Shown one piece after another: positions 1 to 7,892 of a DNA stretch of 48,650 nucleotides. Within the stretch, counting starts at the first letter, position 1; every line of letters starts with the position of its first letter. Source of the DNA: Gallionellaceae bacterium (lineage in GTDB: Bacteria > Pseudomonadota > Gammaproteobacteria > Burkholderiales > Thiobacillaceae); assembly GCA_028714875.1 (NCBI GenBank), contig JAQTLN010000004.1, positions 186,961-235,610 of the forward strand, given 5' to 3'. Made by a program: the position numbers and the translations under genes. The notes beneath the pieces were generated by a model, which worked only from the letters and a program-made list of their open reading frames with translations, had not been told where the DNA came from and did not search any database.

Positions 1-151
1 CCCCCCTTTGGGAAAGGGGGGAGAAGGAAATAAGGCTGGCTGGGGCGGCTTCCCCCTTTATCAAAGGGGGAGTGAGGGGGATTTCTCCAAGGATTGCGCA
101 GGTGCAACCGTCGCGAAAATCCCCCCCGGCCCCCCTTTGGGAAAGGGGGGA
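1..151. repeat. C/G-run dispersed palindromic repeats
   Basis: Three imperfect copies of a hairpin built as six C, TTT, a short loop, AAA and six G lie at 1-21, 52-70 and 130-150, joined by GGGGATTT/AAATCCCC spacers. The same family recurs at 11621-11722. These look like dispersed intergenic repeats rather than a regulatory site of the next gene. The reading frame stays open through them, but coding is unlikely. Confidence 0.7.
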
Positions 152-205
152 GACGGTACGCCGCGCCCGGTTCCGCCGTGGCAACCCTGTCGGCCGACCA
201 AGCCC

Positions 206-1201
206 ATGCTGATCGACACCTTCCACTTCCTCCGCCCCCTCTGGCTGCTGGCCTTGCCCGTGCTTTGGGTATTGGCCTGGTGGCTGGCGCGGCGGCGCGG
301 CGGCGATGGCGATTGGTCGCGCCTGATTGATCCGGAGTTGCTGCCGGGTCTGCGTCTGGCGGCGGGGGCCGGGAAAAAGGCGGCCTCGCCCTGGCCCTGG
401 CTGGCGCTGGCCTGGAGCCTGGCGTTGCTGGCCCTGGCCGGCCCGGCCTGGGAGCGCGACGCCACAGCGGCCTGGCGCGCGCCCGGCGCCTGGGTGCTGC
501 TGCTCGATCTGTCGCCTTCGATGGCGGCGGCGGACTTGGCGCCGAACCGCGCCACCCGCGCCCGTTATGCCATCGACGACCTGCTCGCCGCCGCCCGCGA
601 CGCCCGCGTCGGCCTGGTGGCCTTCGCCGACGAGGCGTTCACCGTCACGCCGCTGACCGAGGATGTCGCCACAGTGCGCGCCATGCTCCCGGCCCTGGCC
701 CCGGAGATCATGCCCAGCCCCGGCGACAACCTCGCCCCGGCGCTGGAACGGGCGGCGAAATTGCTGGAACAGGCGGGGCGGCGCGACGGCCAGGTGGTGC
801 TGCTGAGCGATGGTTTCACCGATCCCGCCGCCGCTTTCGACGCAGCCCAGCGCCTGCGCAACCAGGGCGCGACTTTGTATGTGGTGGGCATCGGCAGCGC
901 GACCGGCGCGCCGCTGGCCGGTCCGCGCGGCGGTTTCGCCCTGGATGACAAGGGCCAGCCGCGTCTGGCCCGGCTGGACGAGGATCGTCTGCGGCAACTG
1001 GCCGCCAACGGTGGCGGCCGCTATGTCGATCTCGCCGGCCTGCCCACCCTGATTGCCACCTTGCGGGCCAGTTCCGAGCGCGCGAGTGGCGCCACGGCGA
1101 TGGCGGGCATCGAGGTGGCGCACTGGCGCGATGCCGGGGTCTGGCTGTTGCCGGGAGTGTTGTTGCTGGTGGCGTTTCTCGGTCGGCGGGGGTGGCTGTG
1201 A
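206..1201 (+). CDS. batB: BatA/BatB-like membrane protein with von Willebrand A domain
   Basis: 331 residues from the ATG at 206. I chose this start because the upstream open frame only reads through palindromic repeats, and because MLIDTFHFLRPLWLLALPVL begins with the transmembrane segment typical of the family. A VWA domain follows with the metal-site motif DLSPS (about residues 97-101) and TPLTED further on; a second membrane helix sits at the extreme C-terminus (WLLPGVLLLVAFL). The family is thought to act as a membrane metal-dependent adhesion or assembly factor together with MoxR ATPases. The gene overlaps the TPR gene by one base and precedes batD, so this is the tail of a Bat (aerotolerance-type) operon whose first genes lie left of the window. 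The exact role is unknown. Confidence 0.8.
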   Translation: MLIDTFHFLRPLWLLALPVLWVLAWWLARRRGGDGDWSRLIDPELLPGLRLAAGAGKKAASPWPWLALAWSLALLALAGPAWERDATAAWRAPGAWVLLLDLSPSMAAADLAPNRATRARYAIDDLLAAARDARVGLVAFADEAFTVTPLTEDVATVRAMLPALAPEIMPSPGDNLAPALERAAKLLEQAGRRDGQVVLLSDGFTDPAAAFDAAQRLRNQGATLYVVGIGSATGAPLAGPRGGFALDDKGQPRLARLDEDRLRQLAANGGGRYVDLAGLPTLIATLRASSERASGATAMAGIEVAHWRDAGVWLLPGVLLLVAFLGRRGWL

Positions 1202-2103
1202 TGCGCGGCTTATGGTTGTTGCTCGTGCTCGTGGCCGGCGGCGCGCACGCGGAGGGGTTCTGGCCCAGCCTCTGGCGCAGCGCCGACCAGCGCGGCGAAC
1301 AACTCCTGCGACAGGGCGACGCCGCCGCCGCCGCGCGCACTTACGCCGACCCGCGCCGCCGCGCCTACGCCGAATTCAAGGCGGGTGATTACGCGGCGGC
1401 GGCGCATGATTTCGCCGCCTTCGACGACAGCGACGCCCATTACAACCGGGGCAATGCCCTGGCCCATGTCGGCGACCTGGCGGCGGCCTTGAAGGCTTAT
1501 GACAGCGCCCTGGCGCGCGACCCGAACAACCGCGACGCGCGCCAAAATCGCGAACTGGTGGCGAAGGCGCTGCAACAGCAAGCGCCGCCGCCGAAGCAGA
1601 GCGGCGGCCAGGGGCAATCCGGCAAGCAGGGGGGCAAGGAGGGGAAATCCAGTGGCCAATCCGGCCCCCAGAAACAGGGCGCGCCGGGCCAATCCTTGTC
1701 CGACCAGACCGGCAAGCCGGGCCAGGAGCAGCGCGCCGGCAAGCCTGGCGATCAGGGCCGGGGAGTGGAACAGGCCGGGCGTGACAAGGCGGCGAATGTG
1801 ACCGATCAAGGTGGCGGCCAGAACCGGCAAAACCAGCCCGCCGGAAACGAGGCCGAGCAGGCGCGCCGCGATGCCGAGGCTGGTCTGGGGGCGAATCGGC
1901 GGGGGGGGGACGGCAAGTCGGCCACGGGCCAGGGCGATGCCGCCGGCAATGCTAAGCAGCGTGGCTTGGCCGAGACACCGCGCGGCGAACAGCAACTCGC
2001 GCGGGAGCAATGGCTGCGGCAGATACCGGATGACCCCGGCGGTTTGCTGCGGCGCAAATTCATGATCGAACATCTGATGCGACAGCAAGGTAATCAGCGA
2101 TGA
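1201..2103 (+). CDS. batC: Exported TPR protein of the Bat operon
   Basis: 300 residues. The ATG at 1201 overlaps the TGA of the preceding gene (TGATG), implying coupled translation; a GTG at 1192 is an in-frame alternative. A signal peptide (MRGLWLLLVLVAGGAHA) is followed by TPR-like helices around residues 30-120 (HYNRGNALAHVGDLAAALKA is a clear TPR unit). From about residue 125 comes a long low-complexity Q/G/K/P-rich region. A C-terminal conserved piece (EQWLRQIPDDPGGLLRRKF) matches the end of VWA/TPR Bat proteins. It probably works with the neighbouring VWA protein and BatD in the periplasm or at the membrane; the mechanism is not known. Confidence 0.75.
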   Translation: MRGLWLLLVLVAGGAHAEGFWPSLWRSADQRGEQLLRQGDAAAAARTYADPRRRAYAEFKAGDYAAAAHDFAAFDDSDAHYNRGNALAHVGDLAAALKAYDSALARDPNNRDARQNRELVAKALQQQAPPPKQSGGQGQSGKQGGKEGKSSGQSGPQKQGAPGQSLSDQTGKPGQEQRAGKPGDQGRGVEQAGRDKAANVTDQGGGQNRQNQPAGNEAEQARRDAEAGLGANRRGGDGKSATGQGDAAGNAKQRGLAETPRGEQQLAREQWLRQIPDDPGGLLRRKFMIEHLMRQQGNQR

Positions 2104-2121
2104 ATCGGGATGACTCCCTCA

Positions 2122-2144
2122 GTAGCGCAGGCATCCTTGCCTGC
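2122..2144. repeat. REP-like palindrome (tagcgcaggc type)
   Basis: The arms GCAGGC at 2127-2132 and GCCTGC at 2139-2144 follow TAGC. The unit matches those at 3991, 6364, 29107 and 35038. Its presence before the signal peptide of batD argues that the batD start is downstream of it. Confidence 0.5.
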
Positions 2145-2198
2145 TCGTCTCCGCAAACCCGGAACCGCCGGCGGGATTCCGGCGCGCCATTTTCGACC

Positions 2199-3941
2199 AT
2201 GCGGCTATTCCGGCGACTCGCCCTCCTGGCGCTGCTCGTTCTCCCCAGCTTGCCGGCGGCCGCGGCGCTTCAGGCCTGGCTGGACCGCGACCGGGTGGCG
2301 CCGGGCGAGTCGGTCGAACTCACCCTGCAACGCGACGGTCGTGGCGACAGCCAGCCGGACCTGGCGCCCTTGCAACGAGACTTCGACATCCTCGGGAAAG
2401 CCAGCGGCACCAGCGTCCAGATCGTCAACGGCCACATGACCGCGCAAGTCCAGTTGCGCCTGACCCTCTCACCGAAACATGACGGGCGGATCGCGCTGCC
2501 GCCGTTGAACTGGGGCGGCGAACGCACCCCCGCCCTGGTTCTGAGCGTCGCCGCGAATGCCGCCGGCGCCGCCGACAAAGCCAGCCCCGGCGCCACGCCA
2601 TCCTCCCATGTCTTCCTCACCAGCAGCCTGGAGCAGAAGCAGCCCTATGTGCAGGCCGCCACCCCGCTGAAGCTGCGCCTCTATACCGACCAGCCCCTGT
2701 ACCAGGCCAGCCTCGACCTGCCCGCGAGCAACGATGTTCTGGTCCAGCAGATCGGCAAGGATCGCCAGGGCAACGAGACGCGCGGCGGCCACGACTATCG
2801 CGTCATCGAACGCGACTACCTGCTGTTCCCGCAACGCAGCGGCCGCATCAGCCTCGCCGGGCCGCTGCTGCAAGCTCAGGTGGCGGATGCCCGCGCCGCC
2901 GGCCCTTTCGGCAACGTCTTCGGCGGTAATCCTTTCGCCGGCATGATGAACGCCACCCGCCCGATACATCTGCGCGGCGATCCCATCGTCCTCGACGCGC
3001 GCCCCCGTCCGGCCGGCGTGGCCGGGGAGGACTGGCTGCCGGCGCAACGGGTCGACCTGGAAGAAAGCTGGCGTCCGGATGATGGCGCTGTCCACGCCGG
3101 AGAGCCGATCACCCGCCACCTGCGCCTGTCCGCTTTGGGCTTGAGCGCGGCGCAGTTGCCTGATCTCGCCGCCCGGATGCCGCTGCCGGAAGGGTTGAAG
3201 GCCTACCCGGATCAGCCCCGACTGGCGACCGAGGTGCGCGACGGCAACATCAATGGCAGCCGCGAGCAGGACATCGCCCTGATCGCCAGCCGCCCCGGCC
3301 GCTATACCCTGCCGGCCATGCGCCTGGTCTGGTGGGACACCACCCGGAACAGCCCGCGTGAAGTCGTGTTGCCGGCGCGCGCGCTGGAGGTTCTACCGGG
3401 CGTGGGGGCCAGCGCCGAGACGGCGCCGCCGCCGCCGGAAGCCGCGCCCGCCGCTCCTGCCATCGCCCTACCCGACTCCCTGGCCGCGCTGGGCAGCCCG
3501 GCGTTTCCCTGGCCCTGGCTCAGCCTGGTTCTAAGTTTGCTCTGGCTGGTGACGTTGCTGGCCTGGTGGCGGGCTCGGCGGCCACGTTCCGCTACTTCGC
3601 CCAGCGTCATTCCCTCCACCGGCCTGGATTCGATTCGCGCCGGCGAGGCGCGCAAAGCGTTCCGCCGCGCCTGCCGTGACAACGCCGCGGCGGATGCGCG
3701 TCGGCAACTGCTGGCCTGGGCGCGCGCCACCTGGCCGGACGACGCGCCCGGCGGCCTCAACGCCCTGGCCCGGCGCCTGCCCGACCCCAAGCTACCCACC
3801 TTGCTGCGGGAACTTGATCGCGCCTGTTATGCCGGCGATGAGTGGCGGGGAGATGCGCTGCTGGAAGCGCTCGCGACCTTGCCCAACGCGACGGATAAGG
3901 CGGGTAAGTCGGCGTCTGAACTGGCCGGCCTGTACCCATGA
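2199..3941 (+). CDS. batD: BatD family protein
   Basis: 580 residues from the ATG at 2199, which begins a classic signal peptide (MRLFRRLALLALLVLPSLPAAAA). An upstream in-frame ATG at 2100 overlaps the previous stop but would put a REP-like repeat into the protein, so I prefer 2199. The mature part is a long periplasmic beta-rich region; one membrane helix near residues 436-458 (WLSLVLSLLWLVTLLAWW) is followed by a cytoplasmic helical tail. This is the layout of BatD (oxygen-tolerance family), the last gene of Bat operons. The start is the least certain part of the call. Confidence 0.8.
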   Translation: MRLFRRLALLALLVLPSLPAAAALQAWLDRDRVAPGESVELTLQRDGRGDSQPDLAPLQRDFDILGKASGTSVQIVNGHMTAQVQLRLTLSPKHDGRIALPPLNWGGERTPALVLSVAANAAGAADKASPGATPSSHVFLTSSLEQKQPYVQAATPLKLRLYTDQPLYQASLDLPASNDVLVQQIGKDRQGNETRGGHDYRVIERDYLLFPQRSGRISLAGPLLQAQVADARAAGPFGNVFGGNPFAGMMNATRPIHLRGDPIVLDARPRPAGVAGEDWLPAQRVDLEESWRPDDGAVHAGEPITRHLRLSALGLSAAQLPDLAARMPLPEGLKAYPDQPRLATEVRDGNINGSREQDIALIASRPGRYTLPAMRLVWWDTTRNSPREVVLPARALEVLPGVGASAETAPPPPEAAPAAPAIALPDSLAALGSPAFPWPWLSLVLSLLWLVTLLAWWRARRPRSATSPSVIPSTGLDSIRAGEARKAFRRACRDNAAADARRQLLAWARATWPDDAPGGLNALARRLPDPKLPTLLRELDRACYAGDEWRGDALLEALATLPNATDKAGKSASELAGLYP

Positions 3942-3990
3942 TGTTTGCTGGGACGGGTGTTGCCAGCCACCGATACCCATCGACGTCCTC

Positions 3991-4062
3991 TGTAGCGCCG
4001 GCGTCTCGCCGGCTTCGTAGGGCTGATTAGAAGGACGATGCCGGCGAGACGCCGGCGCTACA
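3991..4062. repeat. Perfect 23-bp inverted repeat (REP/BIME-like)
   Basis: The left arm at 3991-4013 (TGTAGCGCCGGCGTCTCGCC plus GGC) is perfectly complementary to 4040-4062, with a 26-nt loop. It occupies part of the 300-bp gap after batD. Related units with the TAGCGCCGGC core occur elsewhere in the window. There is no T-run, so a role as a simple terminator is doubtful. Confidence 0.75.
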
Positions 4063-4104
4063 GCGCGCACCGTTCCCGCGCTGGGTTTTTTTCAGGAGAT
4101 CTCC

Positions 4105-4251
4105 ATGAATACTGGAATTTCAAAAATCGGAGTTGGTGGAAATCTTCGAGAGCGCTGTCCTGACCCTCACTATCACCAGCCGAAAGGCACTCAAGGGCAA
4201 GTCGTGAACCGCGTCGCAGCGGACGAGGAGACCGCATCCCCATGCCCATAG
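4105..4251 (+). CDS. Possible small protein, 48 residues
   Basis: An ATG at 4105 has a good ribosome site (CAGGAG, about 8 bases upstream) and opens a 48-codon frame ending at a TAG that overlaps the first codons of the ion-channel gene. The peptide begins MNTGISKIGVGGNLRERCPD and resembles no family I know. The overlap could couple its translation to the channel. It may equally be a chance frame, as its only positive evidence is the ribosome site and position. Confidence 0.25.
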   Translation: MNTGISKIGVGGNLRERCPDPHYHQPKGTQGQVVNRVAADEETASPCP

Positions 4252-4679
4252 CCCTGCTCGTCTGCGCGACGCTGATCCTCGCCACCACGCTGCTGCATTA
4301 CGAATTCCTGCGCGGCCTGTCGGTGGTCTTGCAGAAAATCGACGTGTCCGGACGGGTTCGTGTCCTGATGGGCATCCTCGGCACGTTTGTCGCGCACATC
4401 GTGGAAATCATGCTGTATGGCGCCGCCTACTATTTCCTGCGCGACAAATTCGGCCTCGGCAATTTCACCGGGCAGTTCAGCGACAGCTTCTCCACCTTCG
4501 TTTACTTCTCGGCGGAAACGTATACCTCGGTGGGCTTCGGCGACATCGTTCCGACCGGCCCGCTACGTTTCGTCTGCGGCACCGAGGCCCTCAACGGACT
4601 GTTGCTGATCGGCTGGTCCGCGTCCTTCACCTACGTCTTTATGGAACATTTCTGGAAGCTCGGCGCCGATCCGGAGTGA
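4242..4679 (+). CDS. Two-TM potassium-channel-like protein
   Basis: 145 residues with hydrophobic helices at about 1-20, 42-66 and 118-135. A pore loop between the last two carries TSVGFGDIVP (about 96-105), which matches the selectivity-filter signature of Ion_trans_2 channels. It has no RCK or cyclic-nucleotide domain, so it is a minimal pore-only subunit that would assemble as a tetramer in the inner membrane. The filter reads VGFGD rather than VGYGD, as in several bacterial homologues. It stands alone, with yfdX following 160 bases later. Confidence 0.75.
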   Translation: MPIALLVCATLILATTLLHYEFLRGLSVVLQKIDVSGRVRVLMGILGTFVAHIVEIMLYGAAYYFLRDKFGLGNFTGQFSDSFSTFVYFSAETYTSVGFGDIVPTGPLRFVCGTEALNGLLLIGWSASFTYVFMEHFWKLGADPE

Positions 4680-4683
4680 CGCG

Positions 4684-4696
4684 GGGGCTTTGCCCC
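4684..4696 (+). terminator. Weak hairpin after the channel gene
   Basis: GGGGC-TTT-GCCCC begins a few bases after the stop codon. There is no T-run, so it is at most a weak terminator. Confidence 0.3.
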
Positions 4697-4772
4697 GTAT
4701 GCCTGGTTGATTTCCCCCGCACAGTTTCCAGGGATTATGCGCAAGTCATTGAATAAACATGTAAATGTTCCT

Positions 4773-4788
4773 TGGTACGGAGCGTGCT
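4773..4788 (+). promoter_or_regulatory. Candidate sigma-54 promoter upstream of yfdX
   Basis: TTGGTACGGAGCGTGCT has GG at 4774-4775 and GC at 4786-4787 with exactly ten bases between, as required for a -24/-12 element. Compared with TGGCACG-N4-TTGCW it differs at two positions. The predicted start of transcription is near 4799, 44 bases before the yfdX ATG. An NtrC-type activator is encoded nearby at 7893-9284. An inverted repeat AACAT-GTAA-ATGTT lies just upstream (about 4757-4770). Confidence 0.5.
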
Positions 4789-4842
4789 GAAGAAGGATTG
4801 CGGCAATCACCGCAATCTTGCATTCGAGACAAGGAGCCCATC

Positions 4843-6120
4843 ATGATCAACTTGCGCATCAAACCTCTTACCTTCGCCCTGATCACCAGTTTCGCCGTCG
4901 CCCAGGTCGCCCTGGCCGACGCCACGCCGCGCCTGCATGAGGATGTCAGCGTCACCCCCGGACGCGCCATCACGCCCGCCGACGAGGCGGTCATCTCCTC
5001 CAGCGCCAACCGGGTGCTGCACCACCTTGCCCGCGCCCGCGACGCCTTGCGCAAGCAGGACGCCGAACAGGCGAAACAGGAACTCAATCAAGCCGAGACG
5101 CTGCTCGACATCATTCAGGACACCGTGCCCACCAGCGTGGTCAAGAGCCGGGTCTGGACCGCGAACAACAAGTTGCAGTACGAGAACAGCGAAGAGGTTC
5201 CCATCTCCAGCGTGCCCATCTACGCCAGCCTGGACGAACGCGCGGACTTCGATGTGGTGAAACTGCGCGCGGTCCGCTCCGCCACCAAGGCGCCCGGGAA
5301 TACATCCGCCAAGGCGGACAAGAAGCCGGCAACCGAGGAAGCGGAAGCCAGCGATGCCGCCCTTTATTACGAGGAAATGGATCTGCCCTTGAACACTACC
5401 CGCCATTTCGTCGCCATCGCCCAGACTGAATTGGCCGGCAAGCATTTTTCCGAGGCCGACCAGGCCTTGCGCGTCGCTCTCGACAGCGTCGAGACCGTGT
5501 CCGTCTATCTGCCGGCGCCCTTGCTCGCCGCCCGCATCAACCTGCAACGCGCCGGCGACCACTATGGCGCCGACCAGAAGGACCTGGCCCGCGCGGACGT
5601 GGACCGCGCCATCACGCAATTGAACGAGGCACAACAGCAGGCCGATCCGGCAAGCCAGAATGATGTGAAGAAAATGCTGGCCGATGCGCAGTCCCTGCAA
5701 GCCCGTATCGACAAGAACGAGCCTGGCTTCAAGGCGGAATTGAAGGGCCTCTGGCGGCGGACCAAGGCGCATGCCGACCGCGCGATGGAATCCCTCAGCG
5801 TCGGCTGGGCCAAGCTGCGCCAGAACGACCCGCTGCGCGGCGCCCTGATCGAGGCGAAGCGCTATGTGGCCTACGCCGATATCGACGCCAACGTGGGCGA
5901 TGATCCGATCCAGGCCAAACGCGATCTGGAGCAGGCCAGGACCTGGCTGGAGAAAGCCGCCGATGCGACCGCCAAGGCCGGTAATGGGCAGGACGCGGCG
6001 GTCTACGTGAAGGACATTCGCGCCGTGGTGGACACGCTCCTGGCCGGCCAGAGCAAGCCTGACAAAGGCGAGCTGGGCAATCTCGAACAGCAACTGGCGC
6101 AAGCCATCGCGCGCTCATGA
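4843..6120 (+). CDS. YfdX family exported protein
   Basis: 425 residues from the ATG at 4843, which follows AAGGAG at 4831-4836; the frame upstream lacks a better start. A signal peptide (LTFALITSFAVAQVALA) is followed by an alpha-helical region of the YfdX family, including VISSSANRVLHHLARARDAL and the DTVPTSVVKSRVWTAN segment, then further helical repeats. YfdX proteins in enterobacteria are stress-induced and belong to the acid-response EvgA regulon, but their molecular function is not established. A possible sigma-54 promoter precedes it, and a CcoQ-like peptide and a two-component system follow. Confidence 0.8.
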   Translation: MINLRIKPLTFALITSFAVAQVALADATPRLHEDVSVTPGRAITPADEAVISSSANRVLHHLARARDALRKQDAEQAKQELNQAETLLDIIQDTVPTSVVKSRVWTANNKLQYENSEEVPISSVPIYASLDERADFDVVKLRAVRSATKAPGNTSAKADKKPATEEAEASDAALYYEEMDLPLNTTRHFVAIAQTELAGKHFSEADQALRVALDSVETVSVYLPAPLLAARINLQRAGDHYGADQKDLARADVDRAITQLNEAQQQADPASQNDVKKMLADAQSLQARIDKNEPGFKAELKGLWRRTKAHADRAMESLSVGWAKLRQNDPLRGALIEAKRYVAYADIDANVGDDPIQAKRDLEQARTWLEKAADATAKAGNGQDAAVYVKDIRAVVDTLLAGQSKPDKGELGNLEQQLAQAIARS

Positions 6121-6189
6121 TGTCGCATGGAACCCGGGGGGACACGCTCCTCCGGGATGTTTCCAGCGCCACGCGAAAGGAGAACTATC

Positions 6190-6366
6190 ATGTCGCGTCT
6201 CGTCGATCTGCTGAGTACTTATGGACTGTTCCTGGGCCTGCCCCTGCTGTTTCTCGCCATCGTCTTCTGGGTCTACCGGCCCGGCGCAGCCCGCCGCTAT
6301 CAGAAAGACGGACGCTTGCCGTTCGAGGGCGGGGAGGAGGGCGGTCGGCCGCGACCGGCCAAGTAG
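6190..6366 (+). CDS. CcoQ/FixQ-like small membrane protein
   Basis: 58 residues from the ATG at 6190 with a strong ribosome site (GAAAGGAG). One N-terminal membrane helix (YGLFLGLPLLFLAIVFWVY) is followed by RPGAARRYQKDGRLPF, which is the hallmark of CcoQ, the small fourth subunit that stabilises cbb3-type cytochrome oxidase. The catalytic ccoN, ccoO and ccoP genes are not nearby, so this is an orphan copy. It may serve a distant oxidase or have drifted to another use. Confidence 0.65.
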   Translation: MSRLVDLLSTYGLFLGLPLLFLAIVFWVYRPGAARRYQKDGRLPFEGGEEGGRPRPAK

Positions 6367-6391
6367 CGCCGGCACCCCCGCCGGCTGTTTT
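6364..6391. repeat. REP-like hairpin after the ccoQ-like gene
   Basis: TAGCGCCGGC is followed by the arms GCCGGC at 6368-6373 and 6380-6385, then TGTTTT. It belongs to the TAGCGCCGGC repeat family and could double as a weak terminator. Confidence 0.4.
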
Positions 6392-6449
6392 GGTCCGCGA
6401 GGGCGCGTCGGCTAGGATGCCGGCGCACCCTGACTGACCCCGGCTCGCC

Positions 6450-7889
6450 ATGCCCCGTCCCACTCCCCTGCTGCGCTCCATCGCCCTTCCGGTCGTGGTC
6501 ACGGCGGGGCTGTTGCTGCTGGCGTTAGCCGGCATGTTGCTGATTACCTCGCGCAGCCTGACGCGCATGACTCCCTTGCAGGAGCATCTGGTCGTCATAC
6601 AGGGGATGCATGACCAGATGCTCGCCATGCAGCGCGTGGCTTTACGCGGACTGGATGAGGCGACACCAGTCAGGGCCGACATTCTGCTCGACCTGCAAAA
6701 ATCACTGATCCAGATGGCGCGCGCGCCCGGCCTGTTGACCGCGAGCGGACGGCAAGGTCTCGGCGCGGCGGTGGACTTGCTGGATGACGCCGAACCGTCG
6801 CCGCGTGAGCGACTGCAACGCGGCCTCACCCTGCTGCAAGCGGCGCTGGTGGAAGAAAACCGCGCCCATGCCAGCCTGCTTGCCGCCATCCAGGCCCAGG
6901 CCCGCCTGGAAAAGCGCCTGGCGGCGGCGTCCCTGATCCTCATTCCCCTGGCGGCGGCGTTGGTGCTGTTCCTGTTGCGGCGGCGTTTTCTGCTGCCGCT
7001 GGACAACATCAACACGTTGCTCAGCCGGTTGGGCGACGGTAATTACGCACCCGCCCGGGTGGTCTCCGTGGACCCGGTGCTGGAGCCGCTCATCGACAAC
7101 TACAACCACATGGTCACGCGCCTGGCCCGTCTGGAGGCCGAGCAGCAAGCGCGCCAGGCCAGCCTGGAAGCGGAGGTGCGCGCGGTGACTCGCGAACTGC
7201 TGGCGCACAACCGCAGCCTGGCGCAGGCGGATCGCCTGGCGGCGGTGGGGGAGATGGCCGCCGGCCTGGCGCATGAGTTGCGCAATCCCCTGGCCGGCAT
7301 CCAGCTCGCTCTTGCCAACCTGCGCCATGAACTCGTGGACGAGGACGCGCGGTCGCGTCTGGATCTGGTCGGCGCGGAATTGCGCCGCGTCACCGATCTC
7401 ATGAATGGCCTGTTGGACCAGGCGCGTCTGGTGCCGGAGGTCGTGGTGGCGGTGGACCTGGCGCGCACGGTGGCGGAGGTGCTGGCCTTGGCGCGCTACC
7501 AGGTGCCGCCGGGCGTCGTCTTCGAGCAGGATATTCCCGACGCTGTGCGCTGCTGGTTGCCGGAAAACCAACTGCGCCAGGCTCTGCTTAATCTGGCGCT
7601 GAACGCCGCCCAAGTGATGGAAAACGGCGGCACGGCGCGGGTGAGCGCCCACATCGACGCGGGCGGGTTGGCCATCAGCGTCAGCGACCAGGGGCCCGGC
7701 TTTCCCGAGACGCTGCTGCGTGGCGGCGCGCGGCCGTTCGCCAGCACCCGTCCGGGCGGCACCGGCCTCGGCCTGGCCAGCGTGCGCCGCCTGGCGCTCG
7801 ATTTGGGCGGCACGCTGCAACTGGATAATCTGGCGCCACATGGCGCGCGCGTGACTCTGCGCTTACCCTGTCGCCCCGACGAGACCTGA
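6450..7889 (+). CDS. Membrane sensor histidine kinase
   Basis: 479 residues. Two membrane helices (about 10-32 and 154-175) bracket a helical periplasmic sensor region of about 120 residues. A HAMP-like linker and coiled coil come next, then a HisKA domain with the H-box GLAHELRNPL (His275). The ATPase domain has N-box NLALNAAQVM, G1 DQGPGF and G2 GGTGLGLA. The kinase would phosphorylate the response regulator encoded three bases downstream. The signal is unknown. The N-box and H-box are intact, so the kinase should be active. It is an NtrB-like membrane kinase of the type usually paired with sigma-54 activators. Confidence 0.9.
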   Translation: MPRPTPLLRSIALPVVVTAGLLLLALAGMLLITSRSLTRMTPLQEHLVVIQGMHDQMLAMQRVALRGLDEATPVRADILLDLQKSLIQMARAPGLLTASGRQGLGAAVDLLDDAEPSPRERLQRGLTLLQAALVEENRAHASLLAAIQAQARLEKRLAAASLILIPLAAALVLFLLRRRFLLPLDNINTLLSRLGDGNYAPARVVSVDPVLEPLIDNYNHMVTRLARLEAEQQARQASLEAEVRAVTRELLAHNRSLAQADRLAAVGEMAAGLAHELRNPLAGIQLALANLRHELVDEDARSRLDLVGAELRRVTDLMNGLLDQARLVPEVVVAVDLARTVAEVLALARYQVPPGVVFEQDIPDAVRCWLPENQLRQALLNLALNAAQVMENGGTARVSAHIDAGGLAISVSDQGPGFPETLLRGGARPFASTRPGGTGLGLASVRRLALDLGGTLQLDNLAPHGARVTLRLPCRPDET

Positions 7890-7892
7890 CCC

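Noticed and set aside
8-205. N-terminal extension of the first VWA gene
   Set aside because: It translates palindromic repeats; the family N-terminus begins at 206.
2100-2198. Start of batD at 2100
   Set aside because: It would encode a REP-like repeat before a complete signal peptide that starts at 2199.
4807-6102. A 431-codon minus-strand frame opposite yfdX
   Set aside because: The YfdX protein has family similarity, a signal peptide and ribosome site; the opposite frame has none.
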